Positions 1 through 12,952 are shown, counted from the stretch's first letter. The stretch is 64,000 bases of DNA from Marchantia polymorpha subsp. ruderalis (GCA_037833965.1 AP031355.1:19927501-19991500), one strand, 5' to 3'. The notes: generated by a model from the sequence alone, not told the origin. A program made the numbers and translations.

Positions 1-177
1 CTCTAAACCAAGGGGACCATATTTGGGTTCTTCAAGGGACTGATGCACTATCAGGTCAACAAAATCAAGGACGAACTTTCTAGAGGTTTCGCAGGACTGC
101 TCGTCGACACACAATACCACCAGCACGTCGTCAGGGTTCCTCCCAAGCTCGCTCACGTTCTGCCAAAATTGAGAGGC
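1..177 (-). CDS. Possible internal exon of an unidentified gene (partial)
   Basis: On the minus strand, directly after a T-rich tract ending in AG (acceptor at 179-178), 59 codons run open to the window edge. The translation starts ASQFWQNVSELGRNPDDVLV and ends EEPKYGPLGLE, which has the mixed helical composition of a real protein. A stop lies in the intron immediately before the acceptor, so the reading depends on splicing. I do not recognise a family. An open frame of this length could arise by chance in sequence of this composition (a few percent), so the call rests on the acceptor and the protein-like composition. The rest of the gene would lie outside the window, or in further exons between 180 and 640 that I could not define. 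Confidence 0.35.
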
Positions 178-1098
178 CTAAAAAAGACTCCATCCCAGTG
201 AGCAGGGAAATCAACGTGTAACATGGAGCTGGATACAAAATTTTGTTCTGAGAAAAATTATCATTATGCACCTAAGACGTCTAACTACATAGGTCTAGAA
301 TTTTAGAAACAAAAGAATCATCACACTTGACTTCACATGATTATATATCACTAGAAACAAAAATATCTGAAATTTTCTACTTCTACTAAGTATGATAGAG
401 TCTCAAATAATAGATGAAAAACATAAACTCTGTTGCATCTAAGACACAAGCATATGAATAGCGTTAGTTAATTCCATACGGAAGCACTCAAATTAAAGTG
501 TAATAAAACATGATAACAATGTTGGAAAGAAAATGAAGCACTCTAGCGCTATCTATCTTTAAGTAGATAACTCCAAGAATAAGTCCGAGTGTAAAGGACC
601 ACAAGTGGAATAAATCACAGAATAATCTAGAAAAAACAAGAATGATGGTCACATGGTGGGGGCAGCAACCGCTGTCCCCGTGGGGCCCTAAGAGCGTCGA
701 AGTCACCGGGGACGGATCCGGCAACTGCCAGTGCCCTGTCGTCGTGTACGTTCTAGGAGGTTCGTCTGCGGGCTGCCCCCTGGCTAAAACCCTCGCGCTC
801 GGCAGCAGCAGCTGGAGGAGGAGAGAGAGACAGGCAGAGCGAAAGAAGAGGTCTAGGGCAGTGAACGCCTGCAGCAAATCAATCCTTGCAATCAATCTCT
901 GCTGCAGATTTCTCTCGCTCGACGATTTGGCACCGCCAGCCACGTACGTCTATCCCGGACCGGATAAGATATATACGCGTGCGGCGTGTGCAGAATTTTG
1001 TTGCAGAGGCTCTTTGCGAGGTCGAGTTTATGCTGCTCGCCGGAGGAACTACGAGGAGAGTGCTGAGCTATTCTCGCCCCTCCTTGCTGCTGCAGTCC
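178..1098. promoter_or_regulatory. Spacer and HSP90 5' region
   Basis: Positions 180-640 are AT-rich with no supportable gene. From about 640 the sequence becomes GC-balanced and forms the upstream region and leader of the plastid HSP90 gene. A TATA-like stretch (ATATATA) lies at about 969-975, some 125 bp before the start codon, compatible with a leader of roughly 100 nt. I see no clear array of heat-shock elements (alternating GAA/TTC). Open frames on both strands here (488-943 minus, 642-1178 plus) do not resemble protein families. Confidence 0.4.
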
Positions 1099-4000
1099 AT
1101 GGCGATGGCTCCCGCTGCCACCCTCGGCGCTGTCCGCGGCCTCGCCGCTGTAGCTCCGCCGGCGTCCGCTCGTTCTAACGAGCTCTCTCAGAGGGTACGT
1201 GGAGTCCTGAACTTCCTTAGGATTTCGTTCTCACGTGAATCTTTGCGTTTCTAGCGTTGTAGATTTACCGCCTGAACCATTTGTTGTGTCCTGTGCTCGT
1301 CTGAATCCTGAGATCAGTATAGAAGAGCGACTTCATTTTCTCTTGGAACCGAATGTCAGTAGTTACCAGAACCATTCCTGTGAGGACCTGCGTGACTTGC
1401 TATGCGTACTGGCTGCCGAGAATGCCATGTGTTTTTCTTTACGTACATCTAATGGCTGCCAGGCATTTGAGGTTTTCTCCCTTTCTTGTTGTCTTTCAGA
1501 GTTGTCGGTCGAATTTCCTCATATCCGCTTGTATTGACAATGCGAGGGTTTGATGTAAGTTATCATCCTAGATTAGTGAGCGAAAAGCCGAGTCGCTTTA
1601 GGTCGAGACCAGGACACGAAGATTCAGTGTCGGTCGCGGGAATAGGTCTTCGGAGGTTGGGTCCAGGGTAATTGCAATGAGAATTTTGTTCGAAGGGACG
1701 TTAATGGATTTCAAAATGGATGCAGTTAAAGATTCATGCCTCTCACTGTTGACTTCTTTTTCTGCAGCATGCCGTTCCCTCAGTGGCAGCAGTCAGCTCT
1801 CCTAGCAACCTGAAAGAGCGGATTGGCTTCTCTACCCTCGTTAGCAAGCGCTCAGCAATCAGCTCTGTGAGGTCGTTCTCCTCAGCTGAGGTGTTTGCGA
1901 CAAGGCGGGCGTTGTCTCTGGCCAGGACACAGAGGCTCTCAGGCGTAAGATGTATGTCTACCGTCGCAGAGAAAGAAGCTACTGTCCCCGTCGAGAAATT
2001 CGAATACCAAGCCGAGGTAGTTATCTTTCTCTCAAGTGGAAAGACTTCTTCATGGCGCAATTGTGAAAGTTATCAAGCTCTTCTCTGCGATCTGCGTGGG
2101 CTGAGCCATCTTGCTAGGGATGTTATCCTACGGGTCCATGCAGTATTGAAGAAGACCCTGTACATGCGGCGCTGTATTGTAACTTTTGGCAATTTGCAAC
2201 CTCATCCCTGTCTATTGCCACTCGGCTGTGCAGGTGAGTCGATTATTGGATTTGATTGTCCACAGTCTCTACAGTCACAAGGAGGTATTCCTTAGAGAAC
2301 TTGTGAGTAACGCCAGCGATGCTTTGGACAAGCTTCGATTCCTGAGCGTGACAGAGCCGAGTCTGCTGGAGGCCAACCCTAACTTGGAAATCAGAATCCA
2401 GAGCGATCCTGAGAATGGCACCATCACCATCACGTGAGTAAATCCCCTTCGACTCTAAGATGTCCAGTTCGTTTTCAGCTAAATCTCGAGAGTCAGGTGA
2501 AAGATGACACCTGAAATTCACCGTGTCAATTTGAGAACATTTCGTTGCACTCGCTGCGCCGATTACTTCGTTGTTGATTTTCTGTATCAATTATTCTATG
2601 CTTGACGCTCTCTAAAGAACTGACATGAACATCTCCGCATGTCAGTGACTCTGGAATCGGAATGACCCGCGAGGAGTTGCAGAAAAGTTTGGGGACAATT
2701 GCCGAGAGTGGCACCGCTAAGTTTTTGAAGGCCCTGAAGGTAACTATTATGCTTCTGTCCTTTGACGTTGCTTTTTTTAATTCTATGTTGCTTTCAAGTC
2801 CGTGAGTTGGCGTCGTATTAGCTTTGGAAACAGCTGTGGGATGTGGACCATCGTTTTCAAACTGTGCTCCACCAAGGGTTGAATGCATTAAAAGATGTGT
2901 TAAGTCATTTTTGTGAACGACGGAAATGTAGACTCTTTGGTCCCTAAACTGGTCGCATCGTCTTTTCTTGTACTTCAGGAGAAAGAGGATAATTCGTCCT
3001 CGGACAACAACCTCATTGGACAGTTTGGTGTTGGTTTCTACTCTGCATTCCTAGTCGCAAACAAGGTGAGTCTGGTTCGATTATTATTTTCCAGTAAGTT
3101 GACGAGTCCGGTTACCAATTGCAGTAGCAGTTATTGAGGAGCTAGCTCAGGGTGTGTCTGTTGAATATTAGGCATTGATCTCGAATCTTGTGGTAGTCAA
3201 TCAGCAAAAAAGTCTTTTTTTAGTTTCAGTGAACTGCCGGCATATTAGTAGTCTCCAGTCGACACAATGCCGTATCCAAATTTCAACCATGCGTGACAAC
3301 GTTGTAGTAACTGAATCCTACTGTCTAACAGGTTGTCGTTTCAACGAAAAGTGCTAAGGCAGACAAACAGTATGTCTGGGAAGGAGAAGCAGATACTAGC
3401 TCTTACACAATCGCTGAGGAGACTGATCCTGCTAAGATGATCCCACGAGGAACTCAGATTACACTATATCTGAAAACTGATGCTAAGGATGAGTATTCCG
3501 ACCCTATCAGAATTCAAAACCTTGTGAAGAATTATTCTCAATTTATTTCTTTCCCAATCTACACCTACCAAGAGAAGACGAGAACAAAGGAGGAGATTAT
3601 TGAAGAGGAGACTCCCGAGGGAGAGGAGGCTCCAGAGAAGAAGACGAAAACCGTGTCAGAGAAGTACTTCGACTGGGAGCTGACTAACGAGACGAAACCA
3701 ATCTGGCTACGATCTTCGAAGGAGGTCACCAAGGAGGACTACAATGGTTTCTTCAAGAGCACCTTCCAAGAGTTTATCGACCCAATGTCTTACACTCACT
3801 TCACCACCGAGGGTGAGATCGAATTCAAGAGTCTCCTTTATATCCCTGGTATGGCGCCATACAACACAGAGGATGTTTTGAGCCAGAAGACAAAGAACAT
3901 CCGTCTGTACGTGAAGAGAGTTTTCATCTCAGACGAGTTCGACGGGGAATTGTTCCCGCGGTACCTGGGATTCGTGAAGGGTGTCGTCGACTCGAACGAT

Positions 4001-5453
4001 CTTCCTTTGAATGTTTCGCGAGAGATTCTGCAAGAAAGCCGAATCGTAAGCTCTAAACTTTACGCATTCTCTCGAACAGAATCGCTGGTGTTTCGTTTTT
4101 CGTTGTACTTAACGTCCTACTTTGGCGCATCGGAAATTTGCTACGCAGGTCCGTATTATGAGGAAGCGCTTGGTGAGGAAGACCTTCGACATGGTTGAGG
4201 ACATTGCTAAAAGAGAGAACAAGGAGGTGAGTCACTGGATGTTGTATTTTACATTTTGTCCTGCACAGTACTTCTATTATTGGGATGAGTATGTACGTGA
4301 ACAATGGGCTAATATTTGCATGTGTGTCTTATCAGGATTACAAAAACTTCTGGACAAACTTTGGAAAGAACATCAAGTTGGGTTGCATTGAGGACACTGC
4401 TAACCACAAGAGACTTGCACCACTTCTCCGCTTCTCATCTTCCAAGTGCGAGGACGAGTTGATGACCCTTGATGACTACGTCGAGAGAATGAAGCCAGAC
4501 CAAAAGGCCATCTACTACCTTGCGGCTGACACCATCAAAAGTGCGAAGAGCGCTCCTTTCTTGGAAGAGCTCTCTAAGAGGGATCTTGAGGTATGTGCTG
4601 GGTCGTTTTCGTCTGCTTATTGTTATTATCAGCATCTTTCAGGTAGAGACTGTGTTCAAGTTCCGTAATCTCGCTGAGTCGCCAGATTTGTATTCTTTTG
4701 CTGTACCAGAGAAGAGTACTGAGTTGATTTTTTCAGTCACCAGTCCTGCACGCCCTAATGGTGAGGATGACATGTTCCTTACAGGTTCTTTTCTTGGTTG
4801 AACCAATCGACGAGGTTGCTGTCACGAACTTGGCTTCTTACAAGGACCATAAGTTCGTTGATATCAGCAAGGAAGATCTTGACCTCGAGAGTGAGGACAA
4901 GGAGAAGGAGAAGGAAGTGGAACAAGAATTCCGTCTGCTTTGCGACTGGATGAAGCAACTTCTAGGAGACAAGGTGGCTAAAGTCAAGATCTCCAACCGG
5001 TTGGCCTCCTCGCCATGTGTCCTGGTTTCTGGAAAATTCGGGTGGTCTGCAAACATGGAGAGAATCATGAAGGCTCAGACTCTAGGAGATAACTCCCAGC
5101 TCGAGTTCATGAGGGGAAGGAGAGTACTGGAAATCAATCCTAATCATCCTATCGTTCAGGACTTGAACTTTGCCTGCAAGGATACCCCTCGCAGCGCCAG
5201 AGCTCAAAAGATGGTCGAGCTCTTGTACGACACTGCGCTTCTAGCCAGTGGTTTCAGCCCAGAAAACCCCGCCGAATTCGGTGGTAGAGTGTACGAAATC
5301 ATGGCCATGGCCCTCTCTGGCAAGAAGGACCAATCAGGTTTGGATTCAGAAGAGTCCACGGAAGATGCGCCAACAGAAGCTTCTGGTAGCGATGATGTTG
5401 AAGTTGTAGAAGCGTCTGAAGTCAGGACAGAAAATGACCCCTGGAAACAGTAA
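1099..5453 (+). CDS. HSP90.5: Chloroplast-targeted heat shock protein 90 (HSP90.5 type)
   Basis: ATP-driven chaperone of the plastid stroma, needed in plants for chloroplast biogenesis and protein import. Nine coding exons: 1099-1194, 1768-2016, 2234-2433, 2646-2739, 2979-3065, 3332-4045, 4149-4226, 4336-4590, 4785-5453; all junctions are GT-AG and in frame, giving about 813 residues (Arabidopsis HSP90.5 is about 780). Residues 1-95 are Ala/Ser/Arg-rich without acidic clusters, as in a transit peptide, followed by [20 protein letters not shown]. The N-terminal ATPase has the [10 protein letters not shown] helix (Glu136, Asn140), DSGIGM (183-188) and GQFGVGF (228-234). A charged linker, the middle domain (with [10 protein letters not shown]) and the dimerisation domain follow. 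The end, [13 protein letters not shown], carries the DPW motif of stromal Hsp90 and not the MEEVD tail of cytosolic Hsp90. The ATG at 1099 is chosen because it begins the transit-like leader and lies just downstream of the leader region. Confidence 0.97.
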
Positions 5454-7300
5454 GTAGAGTCAGATAGAACAAAATATAGAGAATAGGTTAGGAAAATGTA
5501 GAGGGGATGAAATTTTGACACAACGTGGGACTGTGATCCTTCATAATGATACTAGATCTGTAGGTAGAGATGGATCAATCTTCCAATGAACGCATGTGAG
5601 CTCAGTCTGAAGTTATAATTGATGAGTTACAAAGTTTGATTCGAGTAACAAAATTTGTAGCAAACCTTTCGTCTTACTGGCGTGAGTCAACACAATGTGT
5701 TAATAAGATGCAAACACCGGCTCAATGTGATTCCCATATGCGAGTAGGAGGTCAAAAAGTGAGCTTGTGAAAGAGAATTCATTTCCACTCGATCGTAACT
5801 TATTCACTCACATGACGCGAATATTTTTTAACGACAATCTGTTTTACCGTACAAGCAAACCTTCTACTTTGTGCGCTTTGTTATGAGAATATGAAAGTTT
5901 CGGACATTGAATGTGTAGAAGAAAACCTTGCTGGCAGTCGAAGAGAATTGTAATAAAGAAAAATATAATAAAATTGTGCCAATTCCATCATAAATCTTCT
6001 CCAATACATACTAACTGATAAATGAAATCTTGACAATCCAAAAACCAAAACTGTGTACCTACTATGTTTATTGAAAATCAATTACAGTAATACTCTTGTT
6101 CAGAAAAACATCATCACTATCTTAAAGTAAGAATGAAAGGTACATATCACATAATTAATTTATATTTGTCAAATATTGAAAATTGTCATCACACTGATAA
6201 ACCAACGGAGAAGTGTTATGGTGAAATTTAAAAACATAGTGTATTTAGGTTTTCATGTTATTAAGTCGATAAATCCGTTTTTGTGGTAATTTATAATATA
6301 TCAGCATGCAGCAGAAATTAATTTCATTCTGTACTCTTTATTTCAAATGTTTTAGTCTTCTTTCATAACACATTAAAATCAACTCACTGTTTTGTGTTCC
6401 ATTGACGGTCGCAAGAAACGCCAATAAGAATACATTTTTTTCATAACATTTGACAAACGCTATTCATATGTTAAAAAGTTTTGGATCAGTATGGATACTG
6501 TTATATCTTATCAGTTTATGATTAAATCTAAATGAGAACCAGTCATATTCATTCTTAAATATAAAAGAATTTTTTTTCAGATCTTCTTGAAACCTTGAAG
6601 AGATAAACTCACTTAGTATTCAAACAATGCAACGAGAGTCAAGGAAGCCAAACAAGATGACCAAACATAAACTTCATCTCGATTTACAATCTACATTTTG
6701 TTGACTGTTCCACATGTTGTTCCGGATGAAACTTTTTTTAAGCAATGTGTATAGGTTTTAGATATTCACAATTGATGTTGAATATAAACATTGTTAGAAC
6801 GATTGGTTCAATATTTTTTAATTCACTAATAATTAATGCTAAAATACCAACTTGTATAAATGGATTATAGCAATGCATATCAAACAAAGAAAAAATGATA
6901 TCCACATGATTTGATACTTGATTGCCAATTAAATTTTTTTTTTTCTTGTATTCAAACGGAAATTAACACATACACTTGAATACATAAAAATTTGCTTACC
7001 TTCACTGTTAAAATAAGTTGAAAATATACTATCACTATTTCATATAGAAAAAAATAGAGTTTTAACTTTGTACAAGAGCTGTATCTTACAAGCATAGAGT
7101 TCTAGATCGAAATTGAAATTTGTACAAAAGTTACGTTTTACAAGGATGATTTTTCTACGTTACATACTGGTTGATATTTAGTTTGAGCAAAATTTGAGCA
7201 ACTCATTGTTTTTAAATTCGTGTAGTTTCTGCATTATCCAAACGTGTACTCGCGTTTTTCTGGCAAGCAAACTTGGGTTAAGAGATTTCATGTAGATTAA
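5454..7300. other. AT-rich intergenic spacer
   Basis: About 5454-5530 is the probable 3' UTR of the HSP90 gene. The rest is strongly AT-rich with frequent stops in all frames. I see no gene, RNA or clear repeat. Confidence 0.6.
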
Positions 7301-8441
7301 GCATTCGAAAGAATAGAAACCGATGGCGGTACAGAAGTCGCTCTAACTTTACTGAACGTCAGAGTTCTCGCTTGTTGACAAACGCAGAAAATGGCGGGAG
7401 ATGAGCAGTCTCCATGTCGAGTCACTACTCCGTTTACGGCACCACCTCGTCCCCCGCCGCGTTTCTTTTCCGGCTTTGACAGGAGAAATGTATACTTTTC
7501 GTCCGGCCGTCCTTTGCGCGCCAACACTTCATATCCCGTGACTCCATGGCAGTGCTGCCGCAGCTGCTTATGGTCTCCTTTCTGATGTCCACAACGAGCG
7601 AGCTTACCTTCTGCCCATGGCTCTCTCTATCAGCAGTAGATTTCAAATGTCGACCTCTTTCTGGGAACTCGGAGCTCCCGTTAATTCACGTCAGTGCCCC
7701 ACGGGCCTCACCTCTCAGGAACGATGAGATTGTGTTCACAAGGCTCTGCCTTGTTCCGTGCTCTTTGGACTTCTCCGTCGTTTCCTTTCCATCGATATGG
7801 AATGCGCTCTGAGCATACACGCTCGCCTCTTGTCTCGAGTTACGATTACTGGAAGCTGGTTCAGGGCTGACATACTCCCCTTCTAGAATAGGATGAAGCG
7901 ATTCATGACTTTGAAGCTCGAAATTGCGTTCGAGAGGAGAGGAGGTCACACTGTTGAGAGTTTTTTTTGGCCGTTATGAGTCGAATGGAGGTGAGTGTTA
8001 TACTTTTGACGTTTCCTCTTTGAGAAAAGAAAAACTTTTCGCTTTCCTTCCACTTGACAAACGTCCAGACTGTATTCTTGTTTGCGCTGGCTAGAATTGC
8101 GAGGACTGGCCTTCAATCATACACTCCTCCGAATTTCTGAGTGTAAAGTCTTACAGCAGTCGTGACTCAAACTGTCTGTTCGGAAATCATGGATTGGCTC
8201 AGATAACATTTTACTGAGACTTTATACGCTTCGTCTGTCTTTCAGGTGTGAAGATGATTCTTCCGCCGAATTTCTATTCGGCCAATGCGATTCGAGACAA
8301 TTTGAACGAACAGAGTTTGAGGCTGTGGAGGCACAGATTCGAGGGAAGTTAGGGGTTCAGGGTTTTGGGACACAGTCTTGCAAAGAGGTAGAAGCTTGAA
8401 GGCATTCGCTGCTCCTTCTCTCAGTGCTCGGTGTCGTATTC
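7301..8441 (+). promoter_or_regulatory. GC-balanced 5' region of the 8442 gene, possible leader exons
   Basis: Composition shifts from AT-rich to balanced at about 7300. A short exon-like stretch with ATG at 7977 ends at a consensus GTGAGT donor near 7992, and a good acceptor (TCTTTCAG) ends at 8245. A later acceptor (TTCTCTCAG) ends at 8424. If the segment 8254-8347 is spliced to 8425, an ATG at 8254 opens a frame that enters the 8442 gene in phase with MILPPNFYSANAIRD at its start. A second frame in the same stretch (EDDSSAEFLFGQCD) is also open and protein-like, so the true 5' exon structure is unresolved. Confidence 0.4.
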
Positions 8442-10115
8442 ATGGAGAAACGGGAGAAGAAGGCACGTAAGGTCTCGGTTCCTTACGATCGTCCTCCTGC
8501 TGAGCGGCGCTCCACGAGAAGCAACACTCAGTCGATGAAATTGCGAGCTCAAGTGGAGCAAGTGCAAAGCGAGAAGGTGGTGGAGAAACCCTCAGAATTC
8601 TCACTCGAGGTCCCTGATCCCTGTGCCTGCACTGCTGCAGACCTAATTCTGAATCCGGAATTCCGCTCCAGACGGATGGATCGGTCCCTCGAGGAGAATC
8701 TCCTTGCTTTTCTCGATACCAGCGGCAACGTAGACCCCGACGAATCCCTGGAAGACAAGTTGGCGTTCCTTGAAGCCACGCACGCCATGTGCGTCGTGCC
8801 AACGGTGGCGCACGTGCCAACGCCCAAAATATGCCAGGCCATCTTGCGTTTCATACAGGATTGCCATTCTGTGGGATTGACAATGCACAGCTTTCAGATC
8901 TTGACGGACTTGGAAAGGAGGCACCCACGAGTCGCAATCAGAGAAGAGATGAGTTCGGATTTGAGCCATAAATTGTTGGAGCTTGTGGTCAATCCGAGGG
9001 TCTGGTCACCCGTGGAAGAAAGTTGTATACAAATGTCTGAACCTGACTGGCAGTTGGCCACTGTCTCTCCAGTCTCCTATAATCTGTTTGTTCTGGTGGA
9101 TACAATAGCGAAAAGGTTACGGGGATCGGAGAAGCCCGGGAGAAGGAAGCCCGCCTCGGAATCTATGCGGTGCATTGGAAAGTCTGTCGTGGTACTAACT
9201 CAGTTTTTGATGCTCCAGCATTTGATGAGCTTGATACAAACCGACTTTCTTTGTCGGATGAAGATGTTCGACTCTTCCAGTGAATGCAAGAATTTCACTC
9301 CCGTGCAAGAGTCCTTCATTTACAGACTTCTATCTTCCTGCAGTCAACAGGAGAAAAAGTCCTTCTTGATGAATTTGAACACTATCATGGATCCTACCGT
9401 ACTCGGCGAGCAGGAGGAGGGAAGTGAGGATTGCAATTCCACATTATGTTGTACGAAGCCATTCAACAATCAGGCGACATATATTGGAAATAACCAATAC
9501 AGTACGACGGCAGCACTGCTGGGAACTCTAAGGGACTTTGCGCAGTTGGCTTCGAGCGTCCTGGTTCTGATAATGAAGGTCGATCATCTGAATCACGAGT
9601 TCTGTGGCACCGGGGCAACATCAACGCGGAGGAGCAGGTTCCTGTTTGACAATCTTTTGGACATATGCTCGACATCAAGGTCTCTCGATGCCTACTTGAA
9701 AGCAGTTTCCGAACCGAATGCGAAATTGAGATTTGTGGTGGACTATTTCATTAACTTGGCTCCCAAGCCGGTGGTAAAGCGCCTCGTTGATTGTAATCCG
9801 ACGGAGTACATGGAAAATTTACTGTCCTGCTTTACTGATCAGAAAATTTTGAGGGCGGTGGTCAAGGTCTTTAAGGAGGAGGAAACCCTTCCCACTCTCC
9901 TTTCGCATGCATTCCAGGCATTTCTCCTTCTGCACCGGCAGCAGGAAGATAATGCCACTGAACAGACCAAGGGCAATCATCAGGAGAGGCGGACTGCAAT
10001 TTGCAAGGCGATGGCCATCGCTATGAATAATCTGCAGGCCATTGAGCGACTGGAAAAAATACTCCCAATTGTGGAGCAGGCCTTGTTCGTCGCCGGCAGG
10101 ATATCCTGCTCGTAG
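8442..10115 (+). CDS. Unrecognised helical protein, about 557 residues or longer
   Basis: I do not recognise this protein. The frame is uninterrupted for 557 codons from the ATG at 8442. The frame is open six codons further upstream, to a splice acceptor at 8423-8424, so an upstream exon may add about 37 residues (see 7301-8441). The N-terminus is basic and charged (EKREKKARKVSVPYDRPPAE, then ERRSTRSN), which could act in nuclear targeting. From about residue 60 the sequence is rich in Leu, Val, Phe and Glu in helical spacing (DLILNPEFRSRRMDRSLEEN; later ENLLAFLD, IEEL-like stretches and LEKILPIVEQALFVA near the end), suggesting an alpha-solenoid or helical-bundle scaffold. There is no signal peptide, membrane segment or catalytic motif. 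The length and codon use argue for a real gene. A DNA-repair or SMC-associated scaffold is conceivable from the style, but nothing in the sequence proves it. Confidence 0.72.
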   Translation: MEKREKKARKVSVPYDRPPAERRSTRSNTQSMKLRAQVEQVQSEKVVEKPSEFSLEVPDPCACTAADLILNPEFRSRRMDRSLEENLLAFLDTSGNVDPDESLEDKLAFLEATHAMCVVPTVAHVPTPKICQAILRFIQDCHSVGLTMHSFQILTDLERRHPRVAIREEMSSDLSHKLLELVVNPRVWSPVEESCIQMSEPDWQLATVSPVSYNLFVLVDTIAKRLRGSEKPGRRKPASESMRCIGKSVVVLTQFLMLQHLMSLIQTDFLCRMKMFDSSSECKNFTPVQESFIYRLLSSCSQQEKKSFLMNLNTIMDPTVLGEQEEGSEDCNSTLCCTKPFNNQATYIGNNQYSTTAALLGTLRDFAQLASSVLVLIMKVDHLNHEFCGTGATSTRRSRFLFDNLLDICSTSRSLDAYLKAVSEPNAKLRFVVDYFINLAPKPVVKRLVDCNPTEYMENLLSCFTDQKILRAVVKVFKEEETLPTLLSHAFQAFLLLHRQQEDNATEQTKGNHQERRTAICKAMAIAMNNLQAIERLEKILPIVEQALFVAGRISCS

Positions 10116-11030
10116 TTTCTTTCAAGATCCGATGTGCAGTTGAGACTTAGAATGGCAGATCCAGTTATTGGGGTCTGCATATGTCGGGCTTTTGCTCAGA
10201 CCAATGCCATACAGTTGTACGGGGCATCGAACCAGGTCATGGCCTGCCAGGCCACGACGTTCTTTCAAAATCATTGAAATGGACTTGCGACTGAGGCTGG
10301 AGGTTTTGAGCATTCATTATCTGTTCCGAACAGATCGCACGAACGCTTTGAACAGAACTCATCACTTACACGTATTTAAGTTTATGGGAGATGACGTTTG
10401 GTGGAACGTGTAAGTTCCAAGTCTCATTTGGGCCTAGGCTGGATCAGTGGCGTAATCGAACGAGATGGAAATCCTCTGACCTCTCCAGAAAACCACTCTT
10501 TGTGTCAAATCAGAAAATTGTCCTTGGACATTGTGCGACGCGGAAAGAAGAAGGGTCGAAGTTTGTGCTCATCTCGTTTTGGATTCTCATCTTGATCGGC
10601 GAAATGTACAGCTCCTTGTCCCACTGTTGTCTTGTGCCGCAACACAAAGCAATGTAAGAAGGACGAAGAGACATAATCCCGTTTTGGGTTAATTCAGACA
10701 CGAGGACTGCGCAGCCTCGTTCACCTCTGACGTAACTTGTACCCAGCCTTCTGCTTTCACGAGTCTCGGCACTAGCTTCGCCAACGGCCACGGCATGTAT
10801 TGGATGCACATGGCATGACCTCATTCCCGTGCAGTGGAATGAGGACGCTCTGCTCTTTGTGGAGAATCGGCTCAATGCACAACAGCAGCAAGAAACACGA
10901 AATGTATTACTGTTTCTGAAACCTTCGTTAAACCCTAAACCCTGCCCCTGTCGGTTCTCGATCAGGTTTCATCTCTGTGTAACACGTGAACGTCTCGAAG
11001 GGAATGTGAGATGCACGCAATGAAGAGCCT
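10116..11030 (+). other. 3' region of the 8442 gene; open stretch of unclear status
   Basis: The first few hundred bases are a probable 3' UTR. Between about 10735 and 11023 one plus-strand frame is open for roughly 96 codons and includes a protein-like piece (CTWHDLIPVQWNEDALLFV). No splice signals tie it convincingly to the gene upstream. A telomere-like double unit (AAACCCTAAACCCT) occurs at about 10930-10943. Confidence 0.3.
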
Positions 11031-12850
11031 CATGAATCATGAGAAACTCGATTTCGAAGCAAAAGCCGGAGCATGCCAGACAGACAGAAAGCGACTCCAT
11101 ATCCTTCGTCTTGATGCACTGTGTCTCCAACCCCACCTATCTATAATAACACCAGGCTCAGAACAATTATCAGCTCAATACAACCTCCCAAAATGATCTC
11201 TCATTGATAGCAGAGGTTAGGGCCATTGTTATCCAGTATGTGAAAGTGCGGTTGCAATGAGACAAGAATTATAATGCACCGCTAGTTTAGAGCCCAATAC
11301 TATCAAACAAGCCTCTTTGTATTTCATGGTATTTACATGTCAAGTAGGGTGAAGACACATCTGTCCCACACACGACATACATATCTTCAGATTTCGGAAT
11401 AACCACAAAATCTATATAGCTATTCCACTTGCATGGTGTTGTTGATGACAGTTATATCTTCGAGTCTTAGTACAGTTCCACTTGAATATGTATGATTGTT
11501 CGACATGTGAGGATATATACTAGTTGTCTCAAGATACACAAAAAATCTCGCGCAGTTGTAAAAATGACACTTTGATCTCCAAAATAACATAGTGCCAGAT
11601 GTGTCACTTATGCACTTAAATTTTTTTTTTTACTACACTTGTATATGGTCATGCTATAGGCTGAAGTTGACATCAAACCTTATCCAAATCATATCGTTCA
11701 TGTGGATTAAGGTGGAATAGGTGATGAAATTATTGGAAGTACTCGTCATCAACCATCAGTGTCTGCATTTGACTAAGCATGAACATGTGAGTCATCATGC
11801 ATAATGTATGGGAACCTCTATGAGTGCTGTCATAATGTTGATACTCTACTAATTGCTAGATTCTACAAAGGTGGATGTAGGTATCTTTGACTTCATGGAA
11901 AAGACTGCAAGAGACAAGGTATTCACTCCACTTATTGAAAGTTCTAATTATAGAGTAACATTCACAAATGCACAATTTGTAGTACGACATAAGATTAATC
12001 AAGTCTCAAATATCTATAATGTGAATGAAGCATAATACTCCATGAGAAAAATATCCATGCCTTAAAAAATTTGGACGACATTTGTATATGACACCTGGCT
12101 AAAGTGGCCTTAGGTAATCCCAACTCCCAATGTACATATTCTCATGAAACATCTAGACCATTATGTTATCAAAATCAGCAAGTTTAGCCATGACAAAAAA
12201 GTAAGTGGCACCACTTTAGCGAATTATGACGGATACAAGAAGATACCCAAGAACACTAAGCGTTTATGCATGGATAATGCATTCCCATTGAAAACCTAAA
12301 ATACTATGTGCATTAATGTGTTGTCCATGTACATAGTTATGCATGTATTGCACAACCATAATATATATACACACACATGTGGTTGTGCACACACATATTG
12401 CACCATATACTGAAATCATAGCGTCTCAAAATAAAATAGGTTTCTTTATTTTTTTATATTCACAAAACAAATTACCTCTCAACAATCGACCGATCAGCGA
12501 CATATTCGAATTGAATACTGCTGGGAGTGATCATTAGTTGACTTTAGACATTACATTAAAAATGTAATTTCGGGCAATTTTTCTAAATTTAATGCACTAT
12601 CAAAACAGATGCCACTCGAAGTATTCCGACGTCTGGACCTGAAAGTGTCATACGCACTGCAGTTACTCGTCTTTCTCCACGTCAATCTACTACGTGAAAA
12701 TCGTTCACTTGTATGCAGTAATGTATAGGAAAATGAACCTACAGTCATTGTTCTGTTAATTTTAAACATTTTGGGGACTAATCCATGTGACCTGCCGGTG
12801 ACCGGTGGAATGCCTCTAAGAAGAAGATGAGAAATTCGTTTCTTCCGTTC
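11031..12850. other. AT-rich intergenic spacer
   Basis: Many stops in all frames, short alternating pyrimidine/purine and (CA)n-like stretches near 12360-12400. No supportable gene or RNA. Confidence 0.55.
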
Positions 12851-12952
12851 TCGTGCATGTGAAAGCCCGAACGATATCAAGAATAAACTGGCTGCCAAAC
12901 GTCCGGAAACGCAAGCGGATCGGAAAGGGCTTCTTGGCTCAGAATGCTCACG

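Noticed and set aside
10929..10943. Interstitial telomere or chromosome end
   Set aside because: Only two AAACCCT units; too short for an interstitial telomeric array, and isolated telo-box-like motifs are common.
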